A DNA stretch of 64,000 bases from an uncultured Bacilli bacterium (GCA_947625425.1 CANQOH010000001.1:35368-99367), one strand, 5' to 3'; counted from the first letter of the stretch, positions 1-7,864 are shown. The notes: generated by a model from the sequence alone, not told the origin. Program-made: numbers and translations.

Positions 1-17
1 GTACACGAAATGTGTAC
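1..17. repeat. short inverted repeat at window edge
   Basis: A 6-bp stem (gtacac/gtgtac) with a 5-base loop lies 14 bases before the Shine-Dalgarno of the BRO-like gene. It could be an operator or part of a longer structure cut by the window edge. No T-run follows, so it is not an obvious terminator. Confidence 0.35.
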
Positions 18-44
18 AACTGAATTTAATGAGGAGGTAAAGAA

Positions 45-899
45 ATGAATAAAAACAAATTAGAAACAATTTCAAGCTTATTTGAAGGAAAAGAAATAAG
101 AAGTGTTTGGGATGCAGAGAAAGAAGATTATTATTTTAGTGTAGTGGATGTCATTGTAGCTTTGACTGATAATAACAGGCCAAGAAAGTATTGGAATGAC
201 TTAAAATTAAAATTAAAAAATGAAGGAAGTCAGTTGTCCGAAAAAATCGGACAACTGAAAATGGTTTCACCAAAAGATGGAAAAAGTTATGTAACAGATG
301 TTTTAGATACAAAAGGAATACTAAGACTTATAGAATCGGTTCCTTCGCCTAAAGCAGAGCCGTTTAAAGTCTGGCTTGCTAATTTAGGAAGTGAAAGAAT
401 TGATGAAGTTTTTGATCCTGAAAAGGCAATTAAAAGAGCAGTTAATTATTATCGAAAAAGAGGTTATTCACTTGCTTGGATAGAATCAAGAATAAAAGCT
501 ATATTAGATCGTAATAAATTAACTGATGTATGGCAAGATGGTGGAATTAAAAATAATTTTGAATTTGGTATTTTAACTAATGAAATATATAAAGGTTGGT
601 CAGGGATGAAAGCTAATGAATATAAAGCTTATAAAGGACTTAGAAAAGAAAATTTAAGAGATAATATGACTGATATTGAAATAGCATTAACTAATATAGG
701 AGAAATTACAACTAGAGATATTGCTAAAAAAGAACATCCTTATGGCCTAGATGAAAATATAAATGTAGCTAAAAGAGGAGGTAAGGTAGCTAAAGGAGCT
801 CGTGATTTTTATGAAGAAGAAACTAATATGTCAGCTATAACAAAAGAAAATAATTTAACTTATAAATATGTTGATGATATAAAGCAAATAAATGAATAA
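45..899 (+). CDS. BRO-N / DinD-like protein
   Basis: 284 aa. The N-terminal ~120 residues resemble the BRO-N fold of phage antirepressors and of DNA-damage-inducible protein D (DinD): a SVVDVIVALTD segment, then RKYWNDLKLKLK, then a conserved PSPKAEPFKVWLA motif at about residues 100-113. The C-terminal half is Lys/Glu-rich and mostly helical. The start has a strong Shine-Dalgarno (gaggagg, 31-37) 7 bases upstream. DinD-type proteins are known as SOS-induced or phage-linked DNA-binding proteins, and the role here is not established. No other phage gene is visible, so it looks like a solitary accessory gene. A perfect 10-bp inverted repeat lies inside the reading frame (231-257). Confidence 0.75.
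   Translation: MNKNKLETISSLFEGKEIRSVWDAEKEDYYFSVVDVIVALTDNNRPRKYWNDLKLKLKNEGSQLSEKIGQLKMVSPKDGKSYVTDVLDTKGILRLIESVPSPKAEPFKVWLANLGSERIDEVFDPEKAIKRAVNYYRKRGYSLAWIESRIKAILDRNKLTDVWQDGGIKNNFEFGILTNEIYKGWSGMKANEYKAYKGLRKENLRDNMTDIEIALTNIGEITTRDIAKKEHPYGLDENINVAKRGGKVAKGARDFYEEETNMSAITKENNLTYKYVDDIKQINE
231..257. repeat. 10-bp inverted repeat inside the BRO-like gene
   Basis: cagttgtccg (231-240) and cggacaactg (248-257) are exact reverse complements around a 7-base loop. The segment encodes SQLSEKIGQL, where two related QL(S/K) peptides flank the centre. It could form a strong mRNA hairpin or act as a self-binding operator. Confidence 0.7.
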
Positions 900-935
900 T
901 TGTGTTATAATTAACTTAATTATAGAGGTAATTAT

Positions 936-2063
936 ATGATAAAATTTAAAAGAGTATTTGGTTTTATTTTTGAATTTATGGCTATATTTGTTCTAACTTA
1001 TTTTGTCAGTATTATTTTAGGTATAATAATGATGGCCTTTTTACCAAGTGAAGAAATAAGTTTAATATTAGAAAAAATACAACCAATATTGGTGGTTATG
1101 TTTATTATCGCCTTTATTTGTCGTACAGAAATCTTTAATGGAAAATCAATAGTTCAGTTATTTGCTAATTACCATTATGAAGCAAATAGAAGGATTGACA
1201 TTGTTTTTAAAAACTTTGCGGATTTAGTATTATTTCCAATTTCTTTTATCTTACTTTTAATAAAAAGTAAGACACTTGGAGATATAATCTTTAATGTAAA
1301 ATGTATTGATGAATCACCTAACAATAAATGGGATGTAAAGTATACCATGATGGTTATATGGTTATGTATGTGTGCATTTACTTTAACTATGTTTTTCTTA
1401 AGAATAAGTAGTAATATTAAAATACAAGAAAAATATAAAAGTCTTAGTACTTGTGAAGTGAGTCTATCTTATAAATATAAAATTTCTGGTGATACTTCAA
1501 ATGATCACGAAATTCCTTTAACAAGTGGTGATATTAATAAAATTAAATACTGGTATTCAAGCAATGATTTTAAAATTGATAACGAAGAATATTATGGTGT
1601 AAATCCTACATATGAAATTAAAATATGTGATAATGTTATTGATATCTGGAATAAAGATCAAGTAAATATTAATAATCAAGCTGTTAAAAATACAAATTTT
1701 AGTACTATATATAATTTATTAGAAAAAAAGACAGATGAAATGAATAAGGTATATGTTTATAGCTATTGTTCATTTTGTGATAATTATTCGTATGATATAC
1801 CAATTACTGATGATCAAAAAAAGGAGATTCGTCAATATTGGGAAAAGGCTGATAAAACATTATATAAAGAAGATTTTGATGATTTAGAAATGTTTATCAA
1901 AGGGTATGGTATTAGTATTGATGGAGAATTCTTTGATGTTAGTGTTGATCATTTATATGCTAAATATATGAATAAGAGTGGAGAATACCTTAAGTTAAGT
2001 GATAAATTTAGAACATATTTAGAAGAAAATATTTTTAAAGAAGAAGATAACTCTAGTAAATAG
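936..2063 (+). CDS. membrane protein, possibly RDD-like N-terminus
   Basis: 375 aa, function unknown. About four hydrophobic segments lie in the first ~160 residues. A charged stretch between them contains KTLGDIIFNVKC, which resembles the G-x-T-x-G-K motif of RDD-family membrane proteins (weak similarity). Residues ~165-375 are soluble and rich in Tyr, Asp and Lys. They contain a CSFC pair, and two stretches (ISGDTSNDHEIPLTSGDINKIKYW and CSFCDNYSYDIPITDDQKKEIRQYW regions) look like an internally repeated module. The start has agaggta (924-930) ahead of the ATG, and a TATAAT lies at 906-911. A terminator follows directly. Confidence 0.6.
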   Translation: MIKFKRVFGFIFEFMAIFVLTYFVSIILGIIMMAFLPSEEISLILEKIQPILVVMFIIAFICRTEIFNGKSIVQLFANYHYEANRRIDIVFKNFADLVLFPISFILLLIKSKTLGDIIFNVKCIDESPNNKWDVKYTMMVIWLCMCAFTLTMFFLRISSNIKIQEKYKSLSTCEVSLSYKYKISGDTSNDHEIPLTSGDINKIKYWYSSNDFKIDNEEYYGVNPTYEIKICDNVIDIWNKDQVNINNQAVKNTNFSTIYNLLEKKTDEMNKVYVYSYCSFCDNYSYDIPITDDQKKEIRQYWEKADKTLYKEDFDDLEMFIKGYGISIDGEFFDVSVDHLYAKYMNKSGEYLKLSDKFRTYLEENIFKEEDNSSK

Positions 2064-2076
2064 AGTCATTTTTTTA
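2050..2076 (+). terminator. intrinsic terminator
   Basis: Stem actcta/tagagt with loop gtaaa, followed by a T-run. It overlaps the stop codon of the membrane protein gene and separates it from the next operon. Confidence 0.75.
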
Positions 2077-2096
2077 CATATTTATAAAATAGGGGA

Positions 2097-2125
2097 TTGA
2101 CAAGTGTAAAAAGTACGCATATAAT
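2097..2125 (+). promoter_or_regulatory. consensus sigma-A promoter of the five-gene cassette
   Basis: TTGACA at 2097-2102, a 17-base spacer, and TATAAT at 2120-2125 match the housekeeping consensus exactly. Transcription should start near 2131-2133, leaving a ~135-nt leader before the first gene. Confidence 0.85.
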
Positions 2126-2128
2126 TAA

Positions 2129-2257
2129 ATTGTAAATAGAGGAATAATATTATGGCCATAAATTTCTAGATTTACAATACAACTTAAAAGATAATTTAAG
2201 AAGAGCATTTAATAATGCTTTAAAATTTTCATTATTAATGCGTATAAAATACGCATT
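2129..2257 (+). promoter_or_regulatory. structured 5' leader with a possible 5-codon upstream ORF
   Basis: Three inverted repeats follow the predicted start site: attgtaaat/atttacaat (2129-2137 with 2170-2178), agcatt/aatgct (2204-2219) and aatgcgta/tacgcatt (2237-2257). The last ends directly against the ggagg of the first gene, so folding could occlude ribosome access. Inside the first loop a short ORF (ATG at 2152, stop TAG at 2167-2169, peptide MAINF) has its own agagg at 2138-2142. A 10-base palindrome tatggccata spans 2151-2160. This matches no riboswitch class I know. Confidence 0.5.
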
Positions 2258-2267
2258 GGAGGAAGAA

Positions 2268-3164
2268 ATGAAAAAAGATTGTAAATTAATTGGAACTTTG
2301 CCATCTTTACATGATGATAAAGGAATAGATTTAATGCTAAGTTCTAAGGAAATTAATGAGGTAAGGTTTAATAGTGGAGTAAATGAGTTACTTATGGTTA
2401 AACAAATTATTGAAAAGTTAAAAATTTTGGAGGAATGGTATAAGAAAAAGATATGGCTTGATTTAAAAGGAAGACAGCTAAGAGTTAATGCTTGGGCAGA
2501 TCCTTTTTATGAAGCAGTTGAATTAAATCATGAGATTGAAATAGAATATCCAGCTAAGATCATCTTTCGTGGTGGAAATGCTTCTAATATTGTGCATACT
2601 TTAAGAAATAAAATTGTTTTAGACCGACCGCCGGAAAGAGCCGTTGGTAAAGGGCAATCAGTTAATATATTAGCTAAGTCTTTAGATATAAAAGGTTATT
2701 TAACGGAACATGATAAGGAATTAATTACTTTAAGTAAATTATATGGTTTAAATAATTATATGGCTTCCTTTGTCGAAAATAATAGTGATTTAGAAGAAAT
2801 ATATAACCTAAATCAAGGAGCTAAAGTAATTGCTAAAATTGAATCGTTAAAGGGTTTGGACTTTGTTAGAAATGTTTCAGGAATTCATTTGATGGCGGCG
2901 AGAGATGACTTGTATATCGAAACTGGGGAAAAGATAGCAATGCTTAAATATTTAAAAGAAATTATTCAGAAAGATAAAGAGGCTATTTGTGCTTCAAGAA
3001 TATTTCATTCTTTAAATACAGCACCTAATGTTTCTTTAGCTGATTATGAAGATTTAGAATTAATGTATAGTTATGGTTATCGTAATTTTATGTTAGGTGA
3101 TGAAATAAGAGGACCAAAGTTAGTTAAAGCTCTTGATGCTTGGAGGAGCTTTGTTAATGAATAA
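2268..3164 (+). CDS. pyruvate-kinase-like TIM-barrel protein
   Basis: 298 aa; first gene of the cassette. It matches pyruvate kinase motifs in order: VRFNSG (strand 1), LDLKG (residues 64-68), LTEHD (145-149), ASFVEN (166-171), AKIE (189-192) and MAARDDL (209-215). The barrel lysine K190 and metal ligands E192 and D214 are kept. The family is normally ~470-590 aa. The lid domain is reduced and the C-terminal effector domain is absent, so this is a stripped catalytic core that may act on another PEP/enolpyruvate-like or phosphorylated compound. I chose ATG 2268 (ggagg at 2258-2262, spacing 5) over ATG 2238, which has no ribosome site and lies in a hairpin. It overlaps the next gene by 8 bases. 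Confidence 0.75.
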   Translation: MKKDCKLIGTLPSLHDDKGIDLMLSSKEINEVRFNSGVNELLMVKQIIEKLKILEEWYKKKIWLDLKGRQLRVNAWADPFYEAVELNHEIEIEYPAKIIFRGGNASNIVHTLRNKIVLDRPPERAVGKGQSVNILAKSLDIKGYLTEHDKELITLSKLYGLNNYMASFVENNSDLEEIYNLNQGAKVIAKIESLKGLDFVRNVSGIHLMAARDDLYIETGEKIAMLKYLKEIIQKDKEAICASRIFHSLNTAPNVSLADYEDLELMYSYGYRNFMLGDEIRGPKLVKALDAWRSFVNE

Positions 3165-4566
3165 AGCATTTATTGTAAGTGGTTGCTGTTTTGGGGATGA
3201 AGGTAAAGGGACTTTATCTGATTATTTAGCTCATAAATATAATTTAAAAGAAAATATTCGTTATAATGGCGGAAGTCATGCTAGTCATACAGTAATTGTT
3301 GATGGTATCTTACATAAATTTAGTCAATTGGGTTCAATCTTCTTAAATGGAGATACTAGGACTTATTTATCAGCTAATACGATTGTTAATCCTTTTAACT
3401 TAGTTACTGAAGCACAAAATTTAGCTAAGAAAACGGGGATGAAAGTAGAAGATATTTTAGCGCGTATTTATATCGATAAAAATGCTAGTGTTGTAACTCC
3501 ATATCATAGCTTAATTAATAAAGTGAGAGAATTAAGTGATGAGAGTAAACGTACTGGTAGTGTTGGAACGGGAGTTAGTGAAGTAAATAAAGTAAAAAAG
3601 ATAACGGGTATTGATATAAAGATGAAAGATTTTCTTAATAATGAAGCTAGATATAAATTATTAGAATTATTTATGTATACAAGAAATTTTGTTTTAAAAA
3701 ATAAAGATAAAATAGATGAAGATAAATACTATAAATATATCGATGTTCAAGAATTAGAAAAATTAATAGCTATTAGAAATAAATATTATATAATCAATTG
3801 TTATCAAAATATAATGAAGAGTAATTTGTTAAATATTGTAAGTGGAATAGAGGAATTTCATCAAGATAATAATATGTTATTTGAAGGAAGTCAGGCGGTT
3901 TTAATTGATCATGAATATGGATTTAAACCTAATACTACTTCTTTAGATACAACTAATCATTATGGAGTTAAGTTAGCTAAAGAGCTAAAGGCGGATGTTA
4001 TAAAGTATGGAGCGATAAGTTCACTTGCATCTAGGCATGGAATGGGACCATTACCGACATATGATGATTATTTACAAGAAAGGATCTTTGATAGTAATCA
4101 AACACCATCTTATTATCAAGGGGTACCAACTTATGGTTGGTTTGATGCTCTTTTAATAAGGTATTCACTTAAAGTATCAGAAAATGATTGCTTATTTATG
4201 TCAGCTTTAGATCGTTTAAGTAAGTTAGATTATCTTAAGATATGTAATCAATATTTGTATAAAGGGATTATTGATGATGAATTTAAAGAAATATTTAGTT
4301 ATGAGGAAGATAAAGGAAATATTATTATTTATGATATTAATAAACCAAGTGATAACTTAAAGAAATATATTGTTAATTGTGTACCAATTTATATAATTTT
4401 ACCTAGTTTTAAAGAAGATATCAGTGAAGTAAAAGAATTTAAATCTTTACCAATAGAGTGTCAACATTATGTGGCTTTAATTGAAAAACTAATTAATAAA
4501 AAGATTACTTTAGTGGGTGTTGGTCCGGATAGAAAGCAAAAACTAGAAAGGAAGCCATTAATCTAA
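3157..4566 (+). CDS. divergent adenylosuccinate-synthetase-like protein
   Basis: 469 aa; second cassette gene. PurA signatures are present in order: GDEGKG (catalytic Asp14), NGGSHASHT (His44 matches the catalytic His), FEGSQAVLIDHEYG, SRHGMGPLPT, VPTYGWFDALLIRYSL and a C-terminal SKLD guanine-specificity motif. PurA joins IMP to aspartate using GTP. Here the usual GTTGRGIGP loop reads GSVGTGVSEV and GGNNAGHT reads GGSHASHT, so the ligated substrate may not be IMP and aspartate. It is also longer than typical PurA (~430 aa). Start ATG 3157 has ggagga 9 bases upstream. It abuts the next gene with a TAATG overlap. It is probably a paralogue and not the housekeeping purA. Confidence 0.8.
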   Translation: MNKAFIVSGCCFGDEGKGTLSDYLAHKYNLKENIRYNGGSHASHTVIVDGILHKFSQLGSIFLNGDTRTYLSANTIVNPFNLVTEAQNLAKKTGMKVEDILARIYIDKNASVVTPYHSLINKVRELSDESKRTGSVGTGVSEVNKVKKITGIDIKMKDFLNNEARYKLLELFMYTRNFVLKNKDKIDEDKYYKYIDVQELEKLIAIRNKYYIINCYQNIMKSNLLNIVSGIEEFHQDNNMLFEGSQAVLIDHEYGFKPNTTSLDTTNHYGVKLAKELKADVIKYGAISSLASRHGMGPLPTYDDYLQERIFDSNQTPSYYQGVPTYGWFDALLIRYSLKVSENDCLFMSALDRLSKLDYLKICNQYLYKGIIDDEFKEIFSYEEDKGNIIIYDINKPSDNLKKYIVNCVPIYIILPSFKEDISEVKEFKSLPIECQHYVALIEKLINKKITLVGVGPDRKQKLERKPLI

Positions 4567-5132
4567 TGAATATTGTAATTGCGGGGATTACTTGTAGTGG
4601 TAAAAGTACTTTAGCTAATTTAATTGCTTCTAGTTTTAGTAATGTAACTATTTTAAGAGAAGATGACTATATGAAAGATTTAAGAGATATTCCGCATTTA
4701 AGAAATTATTATCTTCTTGATTTACCAAGAGCTTATGAAACTGAAGAATATTTAAAAGATAGTATTACTTTAATTAAGGAAGGACAAATATTATATCCGA
4801 CTTATGATGTTAGAAATAATAAAAGAATTGCTAAAAAGGAAGTTAAAGTAAGAGGAGACATTAATGTTTTTGAAGGCTTACATACGATAGATATACTAGA
4901 AGAGATACCTGGGACTTTAAAAGTCTTTATGGATATTCCCCTTCAAATATGTTTACAAAGAAGAATTCAAAGAGACACAAAAGAATATGGCTTAGATGAA
5001 GATTATATTAGACGTTACTTTAAAGAGATAATTGAAAGTATTTATTGGTCACATATATATGGGCAAAAGCAAAAAGCTGATATCGTGATAGAGAAAGAAA
5101 GTGATATAAAATGTCTTTTAAAGAAGCTGTAG
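4566..5132 (+). CDS. uridine-kinase / phosphoribulokinase-family P-loop kinase
   Basis: 188 aa. Walker A is GITCSGKST (residues 7-15). REDDYMKD matches the family DDxYYKD, LDLPRAYE matches the DxPxAxD segment, PTYDVRNNKR matches PxYD(F)xxHxR, and VFEGLHTI matches the ExEGI strand. The lid holds LQRRIQRDTKEYG. The family phosphorylates nucleosides, pantothenate or ribulose phosphate; this member is short and its substrate cannot be read from sequence. The start codon overlaps the upstream stop (TAATG) and the 3' end overlaps the next gene by 22 bases, so translation is coupled. Its context suggests it phosphorylates a nucleoside-like intermediate of the cassette (inference). Confidence 0.8.
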   Translation: MNIVIAGITCSGKSTLANLIASSFSNVTILREDDYMKDLRDIPHLRNYYLLDLPRAYETEEYLKDSITLIKEGQILYPTYDVRNNKRIAKKEVKVRGDINVFEGLHTIDILEEIPGTLKVFMDIPLQICLQRRIQRDTKEYGLDEDYIRRYFKEIIESIYWSHIYGQKQKADIVIEKESDIKCLLKKL

Positions 5133-6154
5133 ATATCTTAACTTCTTCTAAAAGACCAATTGAAGTCTTTGGTGAAGGGACGGAAGAAAAAATAAAGAAA
5201 AGATATCGTAGTTATGTTAAAATATGTCATCCTGATATAGTTAGTAATGAATGTAAAGATTTAGCGGAAAAGATAATGAAAATTTTAAATAATTTTTATA
5301 AAAGAGCTTTAGATGAAATAAAAAAAGGTATTTATGATGTTACTGATGAAAAAGAAGTTTTGAAAGCTTCAGAAGCATTATTTGCTTTAACAATTAGAAA
5401 TAAAGAATATACATTTTATAAATATTTATATAGTGAAGATGTTGGCGATATATATGAAGGATTATGTGAAGATGAAAGGGTTTTAATTAAGATATGTAGT
5501 GACGAAGATGACAATGATTTAGTTAAAAATGAATATCAATTATTACTTAAACTTAATCATGCTTCTATACCAAAAGTTATGACAAGATTACGAGTTAATG
5601 ATAAAGAAGCATTTATAAGTTCTAAACCTGAAGGTTTAGGACTTGATGAGTTTTTAAGAAATTATGGGTATTTAAGTGGAGAACATATCTGTTGGGTGTT
5701 AGAAAGATTATTATCTTGTATAGGTTATTTACATTCATTAAAAATAGTTCACGGTAATATTAAAGAAGATAATATTTTAATTAATCCTGATACACATAAT
5801 GTTATTTTAAAAGATTATAGCTTATGTATTGTAGATGCTAATGAAAAAGATAGTAGTTATAAAATAATTAATGATTCTTATACACCAGATTATGTTAGTA
5901 AAGATAGTAAGGTAATTCCTAATACAGATATCTATGCCGTAGGTAAAATAGCAATTAAATTACTTGGTGGGGATATCGATAGAGTTGCCTTACCAGTTAC
6001 ATGTGATATTAGAGTAAGACAGTTTATTAGGAAGTTACTTGATAAAAATTCGAACGACGCATGGCAATTATGGGATGAATTAATAAAAATAAGAACAGAA
6101 GTTTATGGAAGTAAAAGATTTCAAACATTAAGAAAAGTAAGGAGGAATGTTTAA
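5111..6154 (+). CDS. J-domain fused to a protein-kinase-like domain
   Basis: 347 aa, two domains. Residues 1-75 are a DnaJ-type helical domain with the HPD tripeptide at 40-42 (ICHPD), the contact for Hsp70. Residues ~100-340 follow the kinase fold: VLIK with Lys127, a helix-C Glu near 141, catalytic loop HGNIKEDNIL (214-223) and DYS (235-237) in place of DFG. The catalytic Asp of HRD is Asn216 here, so this is either a pseudokinase or an atypical enzyme, although Lys127, Asn221 and Asp235 are kept. It overlaps the upstream gene by 22 bases and the downstream gene by TAATG. It probably senses or scaffolds, perhaps recruiting DnaK. No membrane segment is seen. Confidence 0.8.
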   Translation: MSFKEAVDILTSSKRPIEVFGEGTEEKIKKRYRSYVKICHPDIVSNECKDLAEKIMKILNNFYKRALDEIKKGIYDVTDEKEVLKASEALFALTIRNKEYTFYKYLYSEDVGDIYEGLCEDERVLIKICSDEDDNDLVKNEYQLLLKLNHASIPKVMTRLRVNDKEAFISSKPEGLGLDEFLRNYGYLSGEHICWVLERLLSCIGYLHSLKIVHGNIKEDNILINPDTHNVILKDYSLCIVDANEKDSSYKIINDSYTPDYVSKDSKVIPNTDIYAVGKIAIKLLGGDIDRVALPVTCDIRVRQFIRKLLDKNSNDAWQLWDELIKIRTEVYGSKRFQTLRKVRRNV

Positions 6155-7089
6155 TGGGTGGATCTAGTTATGATAGAGATGTATATAGTGGAAGTAGTTA
6201 TGATAATTGGGGGACGAGTGATTATTCAGCAACAAGATTTACAAGACATACAATAGATAGTGATTTAAATCCAGTAGGGAAAAAGGTTGTTAGTCAAAGT
6301 AAACATCCAATCGTAATTGTTTTAGATGTAACTGGTTCTAATATTAATTTTGCGAGACTTGTTTATGATAAGTTACCAATGTTTTATGGTAATATTGAAC
6401 AAAAAGGTTACGTAAAGGATTTTGATATATGTATTTGTGCGGTTGGGGATGCTAAATATGATAATTATCCGATTCAAATAGGAACACCAGCTAAAGGAAT
6501 TGAAATTGATTCTTGGCTTGAAAAAATTGTCTTAGAGAGTGGTGGTGGCGGTAACGAATATGAATCTTATGAAGTTATGGCGCATTATCTAGCTAATAAT
6601 ACAGAATTTAGAGAAGATGCTGAACCAGTTTTATTCTTTATTGGGGATGAAGCAACTAGTGAGATAGTTTCCAGAAGAGAATGTGAACGTGTTGGAATAG
6701 AATGTGCGGAAGATTATAATCCTTGGCCAGAATTAAGAAAAAAATTTAAAGATAACGTTTATGTGATGTTGAATAAGTATTGTGGCGATAATTTTAATGA
6801 ACGTTTTACTAAAACATGGCAGAAGGTAATGCCACCAGAACATACAATTAAAATACCAGAAGAAAAAGCGATAGTTGATTTAATGTTAGGAGTTTTAGCA
6901 TTACAAAAAGAAGACTTAGATGTTTATGCAATAGATATGGGACTACGTGGTCAAACAACAAAGAGAATTGAAGGAGTTACCGAAGCTTTAAAAGAATTAG
7001 CTAGTACGACAGCAATATCAACTAATGTAAGTACAGCACTACCATCTAATCCAAGTTTAAAACTAACTAAAAAAGGAAAAAGAATATAA
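6154..7089 (+). CDS. von Willebrand factor A (VWA) domain protein
   Basis: 311 aa; last cassette gene. A Gly/Ser/Tyr-rich N-terminal tail (residues 1-50, with repeated SSYD) precedes a VWA domain starting at PIVIVLDVTGSN. The MIDAS metal site reads D58-x-T60-x-S62, a later GGGGNEYES loop supplies the MIDAS Thr/Asn position, and FIGDEAT gives the distal Asp. It is probably a cytoplasmic metal-dependent protein-binding module. No signal peptide is present. VWA proteins paired with kinases are known from TerY-type stress systems, but the other Ter components are absent here. Shine-Dalgarno aaggagg at 6139-6145; the start overlaps the upstream stop. A strong terminator follows. Confidence 0.85.
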   Translation: MGGSSYDRDVYSGSSYDNWGTSDYSATRFTRHTIDSDLNPVGKKVVSQSKHPIVIVLDVTGSNINFARLVYDKLPMFYGNIEQKGYVKDFDICICAVGDAKYDNYPIQIGTPAKGIEIDSWLEKIVLESGGGGNEYESYEVMAHYLANNTEFREDAEPVLFFIGDEATSEIVSRRECERVGIECAEDYNPWPELRKKFKDNVYVMLNKYCGDNFNERFTKTWQKVMPPEHTIKIPEEKAIVDLMLGVLALQKEDLDVYAIDMGLRGQTTKRIEGVTEALKELASTTAISTNVSTALPSNPSLKLTKKGKRI

Positions 7090-7117
7090 AAAAGCAAAAT
7101 ATTTTTTGCTTTTTTGT
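7089..7117 (+). terminator. intrinsic terminator closing the cassette
   Basis: Eleven-base stem aaaaagcaaaa (7089-7099) and ttttgcttttt (7104-7114) with a tatt loop, running into a T-rich tract. It marks the end of the five-gene operon. Confidence 0.85.
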
Positions 7118-7197
7118 TTGGGAGATAAATTATATAAAGTCTTTTCAAATAATTTATTTAATGATAAAATTATAGTGTACTTAAGAAGGTGTGTTAT

Positions 7198-7440
7198 ATG
7201 AATGACGATACAAGTTTATTTGATGTTAATGTCGTTAAAAAGAAATTAATATCATCGACATTAAAAGAAATTTATGTTGCTTTAAAAGAAAGAGGATATA
7301 ATCCTACTAATCAAATAGTTGGTTATTTAATTAGTGGAGATCCTGGATATATCTCTAATTATAAAGATTGTCGTAGTAAGATTTTAGATTTAGATCGTGC
7401 AGAAATAGTAGCGACAATAATAGAAGATTATTTAAAGTAA
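7198..7440 (+). CDS. ireB: IreB family regulatory phosphoprotein (UPF0297)
   Basis: 80 aa, the usual size. DDTSLFD at the N-terminus, LKERGYNP, QIVGYLISGDPGYI and ILDLDRAEIVATIIEDYL are hallmarks of UPF0297/IreB (YrzL). In Enterococcus IreB is phosphorylated on N-terminal threonines by the PASTA kinase IreK and affects cell-wall stress resistance; Thr4 is present here. ATG 7198 is preferred over GTG 7189 because gaaggt sits 7 bases upstream and the family starts M(N/S)xxD. It stands at the head of the conserved ireB-ruvX-DUF1292 order. Confidence 0.9.
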   Translation: MNDDTSLFDVNVVKKKLISSTLKEIYVALKERGYNPTNQIVGYLISGDPGYISNYKDCRSKILDLDRAEIVATIIEDYLK

Positions 7441-7441
7441 A

Positions 7442-7861
7442 ATGAGATACTTAGGACTTGATTTAGGAACTAGAACATTAGGTTTAGCTTTATCGGATAA
7501 AACAAATACGATATCTTCACCATATACAGTATTAAGATGGGATGGAGAAGATTATAATTTATTATTTAAAGATTTAGATAAGATTATTAAAGAAAAAGAA
7601 ATAACTGATTTAGTTTTAGGTTTACCTAAAAATATGAATAATACACTAGGTTTTGCATCTTTAAGAAGTACACAATTTAAAGAAGCTTTAGAGAGTAGAT
7701 ATAATTTAGAGGTTCATTTAGTTGATGAACGTTTAACGACAATAATGGCCGAAAATACTCTTTTAGAAGCTGATATGAGTCGTAAAAAAAGAAAAAAAGT
7801 TATAGATGGGATAGCAGCAAGTATAATACTTGATACTTATCTGAAGATGAAAGGAAATTAA
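7442..7861 (+). CDS. ruvX: YqgF/RuvX Holliday-junction resolvase-like nuclease
   Basis: 139 aa. RNase-H-like fold with LGLDLGTRTLGLALSD at the N-terminus (metal Asp7), VLGLPKNMN, VDERLTT and a C-terminal DGIAASIILDTYL (third acidic site). The family includes the essential YqgF/YrrK proteins, linked to pre-16S rRNA processing and junction resolution. It starts one base after the ireB stop, has no strong ribosome site of its own, and so is probably translationally coupled. Confidence 0.95.
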   Translation: MRYLGLDLGTRTLGLALSDKTNTISSPYTVLRWDGEDYNLLFKDLDKIIKEKEITDLVLGLPKNMNNTLGFASLRSTQFKEALESRYNLEVHLVDERLTTIMAENTLLEADMSRKKRKKVIDGIAASIILDTYLKMKGN

Positions 7862-7864
7862 TTT

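Noticed and set aside
2136..2267. Open frame upstream of the PK-like gene that would extend its N-terminus
   Set aside because: The frame is open from 2136 but has no start codon with a ribosome site before 2268 (ATG 2238 lies in a hairpin), while ggagg at 2258-2262 fits ATG 2268. AT-rich leaders often stay open by chance.
6154..7089. Calling the 2097-7117 cassette a tellurium-resistance (Ter) system
   Set aside because: VWA and kinase-like genes recall TerY modules, but no TerD, TerC, TelA, ATP-grasp or PRTase gene is present, and the enzymes differ.
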